A program made the translations under genes and the position numbers. DNA of 64,000 nt from Rhizobium binae. GTDB lineage: Bacteria > Pseudomonadota > Alphaproteobacteria > Rhizobiales > Rhizobiaceae. The notes beneath the pieces were generated by a model. It saw nothing but the letters and a program-made list of their open reading frames with translations. It made no database searches and was not told the DNA's origin. This document shows, piece after piece, positions 39,930 to 49,504 of this stretch (positions are counted from its first letter, which is position 1; every line of letters begins with the position of its first letter). The stretch is from positions 62,001 to 126,000 of the forward strand of contig NZ_CP071608.1 of the NCBI RefSeq assembly GCF_017357225.1, written 5' to 3'.

Positions 39930-40299
39930 GAAATATAGGCCGCGCAAGATTTAAAATGGCGTTATTGATAGCGCGAACACGGAGCTTCAAGCCGGACGCT
40001 ATTATACTTGGGTGCAGTGAGCTTTCTCTCGCATCCAGAGATATTTTCAAAGGTACAGATGTTATAGATCCGGTAGATATTCTTGTGGATGCGTGCATTT
40101 CATGGTTTCGCGAAACGTAGGCATCAACAAGCTTAGGAGCGATAGAAAGGGTGGCAAAGGTCGGAACTTCTACCTGGAGTATTGGATCGCTCAATGGCGC
40201 CGTCAGTTCACATGCTTTCGGACCAGTGTGCCACAATCGGCCCTCCCCAATCTCAGAGCAGGATTTTGCGGCAACTAGCGACTTCTCAAAATTGCTCGG

Positions 40300-40623
40300 T
40301 CAGATACCTTTAAAGGGCGACACGACGACTGCTGGTGCAAACATCGGATCTTCCCCGAGCACAGAAAGAACCTCAGCTCGCTTTCGGGCGAGCCGTCGCC
40401 ACGTGAATAATTGCTGCGGCGTCAGCCCATGCCGCCGCGCCACAGAGCACATCGTCACGCCAGGTTCGCAACTCTCCGCAATGACACGCGCCTTCTGATC
40501 GTCGCTCCATTCGCTACGGCCATTGCCAATCAACACCTCAAACCGGCGTACCGGCTCATCCTTCGATTTAAGTGTAAGCTCTGAAATCGAGATATGTCCA
40601 AGCCCTCTTTCGAGGTTGAACAT
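40300..40623 (-). pseudogene. IS66 TnpA fragment
   Basis: A frame of 107 residues with VRRFEVLIGNGRSEWSDDQK and the HTH MCSVARRHGLTPQQLFTWRR is the N-terminal two thirds of IS66 OrfA. It ends abruptly and no tnpB or tnpC follows downstream, where the racemase remnant lies. Confidence 0.75.
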
Positions 40624-40995
40624 TAATGATCAAGTGATGATCCGGAAGGTGGATCAGCACAGCGTCTCTGATGTCCTATGTCAAGGTGTCGGCCATGAGG
40701 AATCCCACGCTCCAAAGTACGTCCAACCGGGATGATCGAATGGATGGAGGCGGAACTCAAGGACGTCGGTGATCAAGCTCTGATGCGCGTGCTGGATACC
40801 GCATTCCCGATAATCTGTCCGGGGCTGTTCCTATCTCACTACGGGCGTCGGTCGGTACCGGCCACAAAGCGGCTGACGGATACCTCCCGCTTCCAATCAG
40901 GTCTTAGAGCTTCCGCAAATGACGTCCTGCATCATATCGCGGTCCAGCGTCAGATCTGCGACGATCCGTTTCAAGCGACCTCAATTTGCTCTGTA
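40624..40995. other. No gene recognised
   Basis: A plus-strand frame from 40732 is open but its translation has no family pattern. Nothing else is seen. Confidence 0.35.
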
Positions 40996-41078
40996 TGCAT
41001 GAAAACTCCATGCAGCCTCCACGGAATCTCCACCCGTACGCGAGAGATAGGCCTTGTTGAGGAGACACTGATGCGGAT
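40996..41078 (+). repeat. Leader module copy 4, divergent (upstream of luxR)
   Basis: TGCATGAAAACTCCATGCAG, CCTCCACGGAA and GAGGAGACACTGATG align with the other three copies; the middle part has diverged. It ends about 190 bp before the luxR-type gene, co-oriented. Confidence 0.4.
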
Positions 41079-41270
41079 TCGGGGCCTTAAGCTGGTTTAT
41101 GGCCGCACCACTTTAGCATGCTGGTCCAATGCTGCCGTGCAATCCGCGACACCATCCGCGTGCCACCCAAAGGCTTCGCGAACAACCGACGGCGCGATCG
41201 CGATCAGTGTGCCCAACCTCGGGCAGAAGGCTCCGGTCGGCTTAGCTCGATACCGAGAGAGATTGCTCAA

Positions 41271-42011
41271 ATGACGACGCAAGCTGATGCTGATTTGGCC
41301 TTTGGTACTTTTTTTCACCAGATGGACGCTCTCTTCCGTGTTGAACAGATGTTCGAGTGTCTATCTGATTTCGCGAAAATCTTGGGTCACCCTTTGGTTG
41401 CCTATAGCGCTTCGACGTACGTCCATAATCCACTTAGAAAAAGCGGAAGCAAATTGCAAACAATGTCGAATTATCCAGCGGCTTGGCAGGAGCATTGTTT
41501 AAAAGAAGGCTATGACAGGCTTGGCCCAATCGTAGCGAGCCGATCTCAGTCGTTGCCGCTGCGCTGGGACGAAGTGTATGCCGATCCAAAAACCACGGAT
41601 AGAGAACGACGCATCTTCGATGACGCTAAAAATTTTGGTTTGAAGGCGGGCGTTACTGTTCCCCTCCGCGGGCAGGGCGGCTTTTTCTCGACCATGAGTT
41701 TTGTTCAAAAAGAAGCGAATGGACTGAAGGACTTTGAAATCAACTACCTCCAATTCGCCGCGTGGTTATTTCATTTGAAGATCGTGAACACTTTTGACTG
41801 CAACGACGAACGTCCCAGCCTGACCGCACGTGAAAAGGAGTGTCTTTCATGGGTCGCAGAGGGAAAGTCCTCTTGGGACATCTCAGGTATACTCGGAATT
41901 TCCGCAAATACAATCAATTACCATATCAAAAACGCTATGAGGAAGCTGAAGACTGGGAATAGAATAGTTGCGGTATTGAGAGCAGCAAGATTCGGATTGA
42001 TTGAGGTGTAG
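41271..42011 (+). CDS. LuxR-family regulator with autoinducer-binding domain
   Basis: 246 residues. The N-terminal autoinducer-binding domain (residues ~15-165) keeps WQEHCLKEGYDRLGPI, where Trp, Asp and Pro of the acyl-homoserine-lactone pocket are expected. The C-terminal LuxR HTH (residues ~178-240) has LTAREKECLSWVAEGKSSWD and ISANTINYHIKNAMRKL. No luxI-type synthase is in the window, so it is a LuxR solo here. ATG 41271 has GAGAG upstream. A truncated copy lies at 15054. A two-component pair follows 286 bp downstream; that gap is AT-rich with palindromes (GGCGAAGTCGTCGCC near 42142) and may be the promoter for it. Confidence 0.9.
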   Translation: MTTQADADLAFGTFFHQMDALFRVEQMFECLSDFAKILGHPLVAYSASTYVHNPLRKSGSKLQTMSNYPAAWQEHCLKEGYDRLGPIVASRSQSLPLRWDEVYADPKTTDRERRIFDDAKNFGLKAGVTVPLRGQGGFFSTMSFVQKEANGLKDFEINYLQFAAWLFHLKIVNTFDCNDERPSLTAREKECLSWVAEGKSSWDISGILGISANTINYHIKNAMRKLKTGNRIVAVLRAARFGLIEV

Positions 42012-42297
42012 CAGTAGTAGATTTGAGAGAAAAACCGTTCACATAATCTTCCGTGTGAAGCATATGTGATAAAAAATGTATTTAAGAGTCATTAGCGGTG
42101 CCTGCGGAAGTATTATATAGTAAAATATATTCACGGGGAGGCGAAGTCGTCGCCATTCTTCCTCCCTGGGTTGGTGTCCACTTTATGACCGGTCACATAA
42201 GCTAACTGCTCAATAATGTTGCAGCGATTCGAATTTATGGTTTGACGCGAGGCGTCGCGAAAACCTCTTTCGCATCACTACTTTTAGGGGGCACGCC

Positions 42298-42993
42298 ATG
42301 CGCAATGAATTGATTCTTATCATCGAGGACGATCGGGAAATTCGTGCTTTGTTAAGAACTTACCTTGAGAGAGAAGGTTATCGAACAGTGGAGGCTTCCG
42401 ATGGAGAAATAGGCCTTGCGCACCATATGAAGCTGAAACCGGATCTCGTCATTCTCGACATCTCGTTGCCCCGCCGGGACGGCTTTGAAGTATTGGCTGA
42501 AATCAGGCGCCGCGGCGATACGCCAGTGATTATGGTGACTGGCCGGGGCAAGCTTATTGAACAACTGCAGGGCTATCGATGCGAAGTAGATGTTTACATT
42601 GCCAAACCGTTCGAACCGGACTTGGTGGTGGCCCATACCAACGCGGTGCTACGGAGGGTCGGTGGTCGCACCGCCAATAGGCCAATCCGCCTTGGAAAAC
42701 TGACTATCGATAAGTCAGCACATGCCGCATGGGCAGATCAACAGACTGGACGAAAAGACCTGAAGCTAACTCCAACGGAGTTCAGGCTTATCTCTCGTAT
42801 GGCTAGTTCCCCCGGCCGCGTGTTCGAGCGTGCTGAACTGATTGACGAGTGTTTTCCACAAGATTTGCCGCTCGAGCGGACCATTGATTCTCATATGTCC
42901 AATCTGAGATCCAAACTAGACGCGGCAGACCTTCGCGGCATGTTGGTCTCCCTCAGGGGCATTGGATACCGAATGGACAACCCAGATGGTTAG
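42298..42993 (+). CDS. OmpR-family response regulator
   Basis: 231 residues. The receiver domain (residues 1-118) has acidic pair EDD, phospho-Asp in LVILDISLPRRDG (near residue 56), Thr in VTGRG and Lys in IAKPFEPD. The C-terminal winged helix has KLTPTEFRLISRMASSPGRV and LRGIGYRM. AGGGGG lies six bases before the ATG. The kinase gene overlaps its 3' end, so the two are partners. The regulon is unknown. Confidence 0.93.
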   Translation: MRNELILIIEDDREIRALLRTYLEREGYRTVEASDGEIGLAHHMKLKPDLVILDISLPRRDGFEVLAEIRRRGDTPVIMVTGRGKLIEQLQGYRCEVDVYIAKPFEPDLVVAHTNAVLRRVGGRTANRPIRLGKLTIDKSAHAAWADQQTGRKDLKLTPTEFRLISRMASSPGRVFERAELIDECFPQDLPLERTIDSHMSNLRSKLDAADLRGMLVSLRGIGYRMDNPDG

Positions 42994-44077
42994 ATACCGG
43001 ACCAGAAATTTGAAAACGATGATCGTTCGGGCTTTGAGCGTGCAAACCTTCATATCTTTAGCGGCATTTAACTTTGGAGTTACAATATTTTTCACGATAC
43101 TGGATCGATTGCAGTCTTTGGGCTATTTTCGGGAAACCAATTACTACTCGTCCTGGATGGATGTCGCGGTACTCAGTTTAATAGTAACAATGGGTCTTAT
43201 TCCCGCCGTCATTGTCGGCCGTCGGCTAGCCCAAGGCATAGTGGGCGCTCTGCCACCAATTGCAGCTGCAACCCGTTCTATAGCCGCCGGTGACTATTCA
43301 GTGCGTGTCACGGCGCCCCCGAACTCGTTCGAGGAGACCTATGCACTTACTGCCGATATTAACGCTATGGCCGAACGTTTGGAGGAGTTGGAAGCAGATC
43401 TCAGGTACCGGAATTCAGCGATCGCGCATGAATTCCGCACGTCCCTGACCGTGCTATTTGGCAATCTGCGTGGACTTTCGACTGGAGCCATCGAACCAAG
43501 TCGGGAGCTCTTCGCTCGCATGATTCCCCATGTCAGCTGTCTTGTTCCTATGGCCGACGACTTAGAAAATCTTCGATTATCGAGCGCCAACAAGCTCGCT
43601 CTTAACATGAAAGAGATCGACCTGGCGGTGGAAGCTGAGACGCTGACCGCCTCGATGGAGCACGATTTAATCGCCGCCAGCATCACAATTGAGCGACAGT
43701 TCGATCGTGCAGTTTGCATCGCCGATCCTACGGGAATGCACCTTGTGCTGCGCGCGCTGCTCGATAACTGCCGCCGCTACGCAACGGGGAGTACCGTGAC
43801 CATCCAGACCTATCAGGATGAAGATTCGGCCATGATACTTTGCGAGGACACAGGTCCTGGCTTGCCGGCCGACGTGGCAGATAAAGTCTTCGATACCTTC
43901 TGGCGCGGCAATGACTCGCAAGAGCGCGTTCCCGAAGGCAGCGGTCTTGGCCTTACAATTGTAAAGAGGATAGTAAGTGCCCATCACGGCGAAGTCGCCA
44001 TAGATACTGATTGCGGACGAGGCTTCAAAGTCAAGGTCCGGCTGCCAAAGAACGCCTCCAACGTAAAGAGGATTTAG
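42986..44077 (+). CDS. Sensor histidine kinase
   Basis: 363 residues. Two membrane segments (about residues 12-38 and 58-82) bracket a short periplasmic loop, followed by a HAMP linker. The H-box IAHEFRTSLT (His near residue 150), N-box LLDNCRRYA, G1 CEDTGPGLP and G2 GSGLGLTIVKRI follow. It overlaps the response regulator (start ATGGTTAG), a classic coupled pair. The small loop suggests sensing within or near the membrane. Confidence 0.93.
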   Translation: MVRYRTRNLKTMIVRALSVQTFISLAAFNFGVTIFFTILDRLQSLGYFRETNYYSSWMDVAVLSLIVTMGLIPAVIVGRRLAQGIVGALPPIAAATRSIAAGDYSVRVTAPPNSFEETYALTADINAMAERLEELEADLRYRNSAIAHEFRTSLTVLFGNLRGLSTGAIEPSRELFARMIPHVSCLVPMADDLENLRLSSANKLALNMKEIDLAVEAETLTASMEHDLIAASITIERQFDRAVCIADPTGMHLVLRALLDNCRRYATGSTVTIQTYQDEDSAMILCEDTGPGLPADVADKVFDTFWRGNDSQERVPEGSGLGLTIVKRIVSAHHGEVAIDTDCGRGFKVKVRLPKNASNVKRI

Positions 44078-44161
44078 TGTTGGTGGACGTGAACTGAAGT
44101 GACGGGCCGGTGGGTACTTTCCTCCAGATTTTATTAGAATCCGGCCTGCTGAAGTACGGAC

Positions 44162-44430
44162 AATGAAGGAGGAGAGATTTACGGAAGAGCAGATCATTGC
44201 GGTGCTGAAGGAACAGGAAGCTGGAGCGTAGCGGTTGATGTTTGCTCAAAGCAAATTTAGAAAGCGACCTCTCACATTTTGGAAACCCAGATATGGCGGC
44301 ATGAAAGTTTGCGAGGCGAAGCTTCTGAAGGCGCTCAAGAGGACAACGCCAAGCTGAAGAAGCCAATCGCCGAGCAGATGCTGGTGCCGCCGCACTCTGC
44401 GAGCGTCCTGCAAAAATGTATGTCCACCTC
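44162..44430 (+). mobile_element. IS3-family OrfA remnant
   Basis: MKEERFTEEQIIAVLKEQEA from ATG 44162 is the classic IS3 OrfA start. After a ~50-bp replacement, WKPRYGGMKVCEAK and DNAKLKKPIAEQML follow with frameshifts. OrfB is absent. Confidence 0.8.
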
Positions 44431-44479
44431 GTCCGCGCAAGGGTTCGCGACAGGCGAAAGATGCGCGTCGGATTGACGA

Positions 44480-44968
44480 GCCATCCGTCACGCTTGAGCA
44501 GCACGTGCACGCGGCGGTAGCCGTAGCGCACCTGTGTTTGGCAGACGTCCTTGCTTCTCAGCTTCAGTTCGGCCTGCTCGCCGCGGCTGGACTTGTAGAC
44601 ATAAAGCGACCGCTCGATCTTCAACACCGAGCATGCGCGCCGAATCGAGACCTTCCAGTCCGCCTGACCGTGTCGACAAGCTTGCGCTTGCGGGTAGGCC
44701 TCCGAGCTTTTTTGATAGGACGTTCTGAAGCATGGCCTTGTCCAACGACGGGTCGGCGACGATCCGCTTCAGCTTGACATTCTCGTCCTCGAGTTGGCGA
44801 AGTCGCTTCATCTCCGGAGGGCATGAGACTGGCGTATTTTCTTGCGCCAATTGTAAGAGGTCGCGTCTGAAATTCCCCCTTGCGGCAGACCTCACCGATC
44901 GGCGTATCGTCCTCTGTCTGCTTCAACACGAATGCTATTTGCGGTTCCGAAAAGGTCGAGGCCTTCAC
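44480..44968 (-). mobile_element. IS3-family OrfA/OrfB 5' remnant
   Basis: The minus strand reads MKASTFSEPQIAFVLKQTED, then in shifted frames EMKRLRQLEDENVKLKRIV, KAMLQNVLSKKL, RKRKLVD, VLKIERSLYVYKSSRGEQAE and QVRYGYRRVHVLLKRDG. This is OrfA plus the start of OrfB of an IS3 element with several frameshifts. It faces a different IS3 remnant. Confidence 0.85.
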
Positions 44969-45392
44969 GGGGTTCTCCTCTTCTTCCCCGCGGGGATCAT
45001 AAGTGGATGCTTCAATTCCAAATGGCCTAGTTTGACGGGGTACGTCAGTGCAGGAGACGCTGAAGAGCGATACGCATAGCGGCTAATTGTTCAGCTTTCG
45101 ACGGCGTCAAGGCGGGTGATTAAGGTGATCTGGCACGACGGCCAGGGCGCCAGCCTGTTCACGAATGACCGCCGTTCATACTGCATCTCTTTCCTCAGCA
45201 GTTGATGTTCTTGCTGGGTTTGGATAAGCGGTATCGGTGTTGAGGAGATTGCTGAGTTGCGGCGGTATAGTTGGTATTTCGTCGAGGCTCTGCAGGTAGG
45301 ATGCGCTTGGAGGGCGGCCGCTTGTGCTCTATCGCCCCAGGGTAGCAGGGGCGAGAGCGCAATCGACGCTTTCCGACCCCTGTCCTATTTTG
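44969..45392. other. Degraded DNA with a small IS66 tnpB fragment
   Basis: At about 45116-45170 the plus strand reads VIKVIWHDGQGASLFT, an IS66 TnpB signature. No intact gene is present. Confidence 0.45.
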
Positions 45393-45719
45393 TCATTTAG
45401 CCAACGCTTGATGTATCCAGTTTAAGATAGCGGTCTTCGGCTTGGCGCCGACAGAGATGCTGGCCACTTCGCCCACCTCGAAGATCACGAGCGTCGGGAT
45501 CGAGAGGACGCCGAATCGCCGGGCGATCTCCGGATTTTCGTCGATATTCAGCTTGGCCACCTTGACCTTTCCTTCCATCTCAACCTCGATTTCTTCGAGG
45601 CTCGGAGCAATCGTTTTGCACGGAGCGCACCACTCAGCCCAGAAATCGACGACTACCGGCACTATGGATTCCAGAACTTCCGACTGGAAATTGCTGACAT
45701 CGACCTTCTTAACGCTCAC
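45393..45719 (-). CDS. trxA: Thioredoxin
   Basis: 108 residues, full thioredoxin fold, active site WCAPC (near residue 31) instead of the usual WCGPC, and the cis-proline in IPTLVIF. The GTG start at 45719 has GAGGAG five bases before it. It is a soluble dithiol reductant. It lies alone beside the P450 remnant operon, and an accessory role in redox protection or protein maturation in bacteroids is possible. Confidence 0.93.
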   Translation of the reverse strand: MSVKKVDVSNFQSEVLESIVPVVVDFWAEWCAPCKTIAPSLEEIEVEMEGKVKVAKLNIDENPEIARRFGVLSIPTLVIFEVGEVASISVGAKPKTAILNWIHQALAK

Positions 45720-46123
45720 GGTTGCTCCTCATTGAAATTGTGGGTAGCGCAGCAGCCAATTGTGGTTCGGCTGCCATTGCGTACTGTCATACTGGCGATA
45801 GGTATTGGAATTGAGGGTTCCTCCTCTTCGTCTCCCCCGCCAGAGGTGTTGGCGAGGTCAAAATTAATTAGTAACTATTCGTGTTCTCGATCGAATAGGA
45901 TCAAATATCGATGGTAGCACGTAAGATCCCAAACGCTGGTCCGGTTTCCGTGCAACAGCCGAACGCATCTGCGGATCATGTCTCACTGAAATCTGTCCTA
46001 CCATTTTCAACAGAGCACGAAACCTACAATGTCGAGTAGGGTGGCGCATTCGCATGTGGCGCACGAAAGCGTTGATACAGGGCAAAGCGTGGTCGCATTG
46101 ATCGTCGGAAGAGGAGTTACCCT
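45720..46123. other. Region where the rest of the gibberellin operon would be expected
   Basis: No P450, ferredoxin, SDR or terpene-synthase sequence is recognisable after the 21-codon CYP114 stub. Only non-matching frames are seen. Confidence 0.4.
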
Positions 46124-46189
46124 TCAGGCCGGCGACGCTAGTTCGGCTAAGACGTCTCGGCATGTTGTCGTGATTTCTTGCACGTTCAT
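46124..46189 (-). pseudogene. CYP114 N-terminal stub
   Basis: ATG 46189 with AGAGG upstream starts MNVQEITTTCRDVLAELASP, ending in TGA at 46124. This matches the N-terminus of rhizobial CYP114, the second gene of the gibberellin operon, and it stands in the expected place after CYP112. The rest of the gene is gone. Confidence 0.75.
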
Positions 46190-46282
46190 CTTGGTTACCT
46201 CTTGGTTGGCTGATTTGAACGGTGCGAGACAGGAAGGCCGGCAAATGCGGAAGAGCTCGCGATACCCGGTATTGTCCACGCA

Positions 46283-47485
46283 TCACCAGAGCACCGGAAA
46301 CTCCTCGAACCCGCCAGTGATAATCTCTTTGCGCAACTTCAGTTCTTCGGGCGCCACGGCCAGGCGTAGAGCAGGAAAGCGCTGGAAGATCGAACTGAAC
46401 ACCACTTTGAGTTCCACTCTGGCCAGCCCCACGCCGATGCAGTAGTGCGGCCCGTATGAGAAAGCCAAGTGCGGCTTTCTGTCGCGTTCGATGTCGAAGA
46501 TTTCCGGGTCGTCAAAATGGCGGGGGTCGAATGACGTCGCCGGCAAGCCGACCAGCACCTTGCTCTCCGCGGGAATATGCATGCCCGCGATCGTCACGTC
46601 GGTCCTCGGATAGCGCATGATGCCGTCCCAGCCCGAGCCCGGCGGGTACATTCGCAGGATTTCCTCCACCGCCTTGTCCACCAGGGATGGATCGCTGCCG
46701 AGGCGTTCGCGCTCTTGCGGATGGCGGAACATGGCCAGCAGGCCGAATTCGATCTGCGCGACGGTCGTCTCATGCCCGGCCACCAGCATGCCGGCCGCCA
46801 GGCCGACCGCCTCTTCCTCGGTCGCTTTGCCTTGGTCAACCGCTGTGAGCAGATCCGTCAGCAGGTTGCCACCCGGATCCTGCCGCTTGTCTCGTATCTT
46901 GCCGCGAATGTAGCTGCGCAATTCTTCCCAGGCCGAGCGCGCCGCGTTACGCGGGCCGCTTTCATGTTGGTGCGTCATAACCTCGTCGGACAGCCTGGCG
47001 AAAAAGGCGTGATCCTCGTAGAGCACCCCCATCAGCGCGCTGATGACCATGGCCGGAAGGGGAAACGAGAGATGGCGGCGCAGGTCCGCAGGCTGGGGCT
47101 GGGCCGCCAGCGTTTCGAACAACTGTGCGGCGATCGCCTCGACCTGCTGCGCGAGCAGCTTCAGCCTTCTGCTGCTGAACGCCGGCGCCACGATCGTGCG
47201 TAAGCGGGCATGCTCGCTCCCCTCGTGCGAGCCGAGCCACCCCGGGGAACCGAGAATTACCGTGGCCGGGGTGACTGCCTCCGGAGGCATCCCCGAAGGC
47301 CTAAACGCCGGATCGGACAGGACCGCCTTGGCCTCGTCGTAGCCTGTCACCCACCAGCCTTCGTGCCCCGAGGGGAAGCGCACGCGGTGGATCGGACCGT
47401 TAGCGCATAGCGTCAACATTTCGGGTGAGGGCTCGATGTGATCGACGCGCCACATCGGCAGCGTCGGCAATGATTGTTCGGACAT
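46283..47485 (-). CDS. Cytochrome P450 CYP112 (gibberellin-operon type)
   Basis: 400 residues. The heme-ligand loop FSYGPHYCIGVGLAR (Cys near residue 348), I-helix AGHETT and the MRYPRTDV region are conserved. The whole sequence follows the rhizobial CYP112 (BJ-1) pattern from MSEQSLPTLPMWRVDHIEPS on. In the gibberellin operon CYP112 acts on early ent-kaurene-derived diterpenoid intermediates with the other operon P450s. Here the operon is broken right after it: only a CYP114 stub follows. The intact frame suggests recent loss or a retained separate role. Confidence 0.92.
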   Translation of the reverse strand: MSEQSLPTLPMWRVDHIEPSPEMLTLCANGPIHRVRFPSGHEGWWVTGYDEAKAVLSDPAFRPSGMPPEAVTPATVILGSPGWLGSHEGSEHARLRTIVAPAFSSRRLKLLAQQVEAIAAQLFETLAAQPQPADLRRHLSFPLPAMVISALMGVLYEDHAFFARLSDEVMTHQHESGPRNAARSAWEELRSYIRGKIRDKRQDPGGNLLTDLLTAVDQGKATEEEAVGLAAGMLVAGHETTVAQIEFGLLAMFRHPQERERLGSDPSLVDKAVEEILRMYPPGSGWDGIMRYPRTDVTIAGMHIPAESKVLVGLPATSFDPRHFDDPEIFDIERDRKPHLAFSYGPHYCIGVGLARVELKVVFSSIFQRFPALRLAVAPEELKLRKEIITGGFEEFPVLW

Positions 47486-47719
47486 GGTGGCAACTCACTC
47501 TTTACGCGATGAAGGGGCGGAACGTGACACCGGCAGGCGCTGCCGGCAGCGAAATGACTTAAGAGGCATGTAGAAGACTTCTCAGCGGCGATTGTCAGTC
47601 CGCAATACTTTACCGCACGAACAGCGGGGGAAGGTGCCGGCGTGAAGCACTGGACGCCTTGCAAGCGTCAGCAGCAACCGCAATCGCCTTGCTCGATGAT
47701 GTGACTTTTTCCAGTTTCT

Positions 47720-48037
47720 CATATCCATCGAGGGGCTGCGCTCTGATTCAGCGAGAGAAAAGACTACCTCAACGTCCTCGCCTGAGACGAGCGACCCGGC
47801 TTCCCTAGTAATCCTCCGTTGGGCGAGACGGCGCACCATTTCCTTGATGTAAGCGGCGCTGCCGCCCTTTGAACGCGAGACGGCTTCGGCCAAAGCTTCG
47901 CCCTGAAATTTCAGCGCATGACCGAATCGTTCAATCAACCGCTTGCGGCAATCGTCATCAGGGAGCGGAATATCGACAGCCACATCTATCCCCGTCGCGA
48001 CAGAAAGACGCCGGGCCATGATGCAGATGGAAGTCAT
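47720..48037 (-). pseudogene. AAA-family ATPase C-terminal fragment
   Basis: The frame reads VAVDIPLPDDDCRKRLIERF, then GGSAAYIKEMVRRLAQRRI and SGEDVEVVFS, the end of the large and the lid subdomain of an AAA ATPase. The Walker motifs are missing, and the 5' side appears frameshifted. It lies just upstream of CYP112. Confidence 0.5.
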
Positions 48038-48810
48038 TCAAGAATTCCTGTTAGTCGTGAACACCGATTATGCTCCTCCGCGTTAGACGCCGCGGGGTTG
48101 TGCAAGCGACGCTTGTAAGTCAGGTGCCGGAGGTTTAGCCTCTTCGCAATTGCGGTTCCGAACTGGCGCCGGGTCGCCCTATCGGAGCACCACTCGTGCC
48201 AATTAGGTTGCGCCGGTAAGCCTTCCAGATTGCACATCATTCGTTGTCACTATTCGGAGGTTCCGTAGGGTTGTCGACATATAGGGTCGCAATCCGCCCG
48301 CGATCACTACCACGTTGGAGAGGGCGGTCCGATAGGCTCTAGATCGGATATGGGGGCGAGGTGATCGTTCTCACGATGGGGCCGCCCGTGGCGGAGCAAG
48401 CGCAACGCAAAGCTACCCCTATGGCTAAGATCGCGGCGGACGATTACAAAGATCCGGTCGCACGCATTGCTTGGACACCAGACCCAGGAAGACGATGCCG
48501 GGCCGGCTGCCACTGGATCAAACGCTAGGCGCGGGCCCCCCTTAGTCAAGACGAACGACTCTCTGCGCCCGAATTGCTTCACCATATTGCGTTTCATCTC
48601 CAGACAGAAATGGACGTGAATTCGGATGGGAACTAGGTCGATTCGAAAGGGTCCAGATCATACTGTTGATAGCTGGAGTTCGAGTGTAGGCGCGGTTTGC
48701 TCCTTACGCGGCACTTCACCGGGCGCCAAGTGCGTTTTGGTCGAGCTTAGCATCAAAATGTGTTGACACGCTGCTCAAGCCCGCCGTCCGTTGGTCGTGC
48801 TTGGACACGT
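48038..48810. other. No gene recognised
   Basis: Minus-strand frames at 48034-48240 and 48307-48597 are open but show no family pattern or good start signal. No repeat seen. Confidence 0.35.
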
Positions 48811-49374
48811 TCAGCGTTCGAACCGCTCCAGCATACGCTTCAAGTGCGCATTTTGCATTCGAAGCCTGCGCGCCAACTGATCCCGGAGCAGCCTGATCTC
48901 GCCATCGAGGCTGATTGCATCGTCAGAAGCAGTGGGAACGCTTGGAGGCCGTGGGAGAACGGCCGCAATAGTTTTCGCCTTCTTGCCCCGCGTGCTGCGC
49001 TTTCCCGTTTGACCTTCACCAAGTTGTCGAAAGGCACTTGGTGCGGCATGCGCAGCTGTGGCGGCTTCATCGGACAAAGCTGGATCAACTGCTTCCTCCG
49101 GCCTCGTGCCTTCGATATCTGCGGGACCATCAACAGCGCTTTCCGCCTCGTCGGCATGATCTGGGTCGACTGCCACCGCCGCGGAATGATCGTGAAAAAC
49201 TGCCGTATCGTCCATAGGACGGTCTGTGGCGCCCAACTCCTTTTTGGCTGCAGTTTCAGATGGCTCGGCGATGGCCAATGCGTCCGACTTCACGTCATCG
49301 GTCGAGCGGTGCTCTTGCCTCTGCTGCCGTTGCGGAGACACCAGCCGGGCAAGAAGTTTCCATGCAGACGCCAT
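48811..49374 (-). CDS. SyrB-like low-complexity protein with C-terminal leucine zipper
   Basis: 187 residues. The middle is Ala/Asp/Glu-rich and probably disordered. A basic patch GKRSTRGKKAKT lies near residue 125. The last ~35 residues (GEIRLLRDQLARRLRMQNAH) have a heptad pattern and resemble the end of the next gene's product. GAGG precedes ATG 49374. It may be a symbiosis-related regulator of the SyrB/PsiB type, but similarity is weak. It lies downstream of the next SyrB-like gene in the same direction. Confidence 0.55.
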   Translation of the reverse strand: MASAWKLLARLVSPQRQQRQEHRSTDDVKSDALAIAEPSETAAKKELGATDRPMDDTAVFHDHSAAVAVDPDHADEAESAVDGPADIEGTRPEEAVDPALSDEAATAAHAAPSAFRQLGEGQTGKRSTRGKKAKTIAAVLPRPPSVPTASDDAISLDGEIRLLRDQLARRLRMQNAHLKRMLERFER

Positions 49375-49504
49375 TTTATTCGACCTCGAATTCTACCCCG
49401 TATGCAAACTACGCACAAAAGTGTTGGCGGCAGAACGAACCGCCGCCAAAATCTTCACTTCAATAAGCATGGGAATGCGGCCAGCGCTTGACCGTCTGCT
49501 GCGA

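Larger units (their letters stand above)
35492..40120 (+). pseudogene. Aspartate/glutamate racemase-family gene split by two insertion sequences
   Basis: Three exon-like pieces, 35492-35712, 38223-38566 and ~39931-40120, together give a racemase of ~250 residues. Piece 1 has the start MSDINPQ and GVVGGMGSLATAKFLQ. Piece 2 has the first catalytic cysteine in AIPCNTAHFW. Piece 3 has the second in AIILGCSELSL and ends DACISWFRET. An IS66 element sits in an ACCGGTAG duplication between pieces 1 and 2; deleting it plus one repeat restores the frame. An IS256 element separates pieces 2 and 3, where the rejoined frame meets TAG and is off by one, so the gene also carries a small indel. It cannot make protein as is. 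Confidence 0.88.

Noticed and set aside
41210..41225. TGCCC-AACCTC-GGGCA inverted repeat before luxR as a lux box
   Set aside because: Arms are only 5 bp and do not match lux/tra-box consensus; could be chance in GC-rich DNA.
40732..41274. 180-codon plus-strand frame as a gene
   Set aside because: No family pattern, crosses the leader-module repeat, and lacks a convincing ribosome-binding site.
46577..47203. 208-codon open frame opposite CYP112
   Set aside because: Antisense shadow; the P450 is unambiguous.
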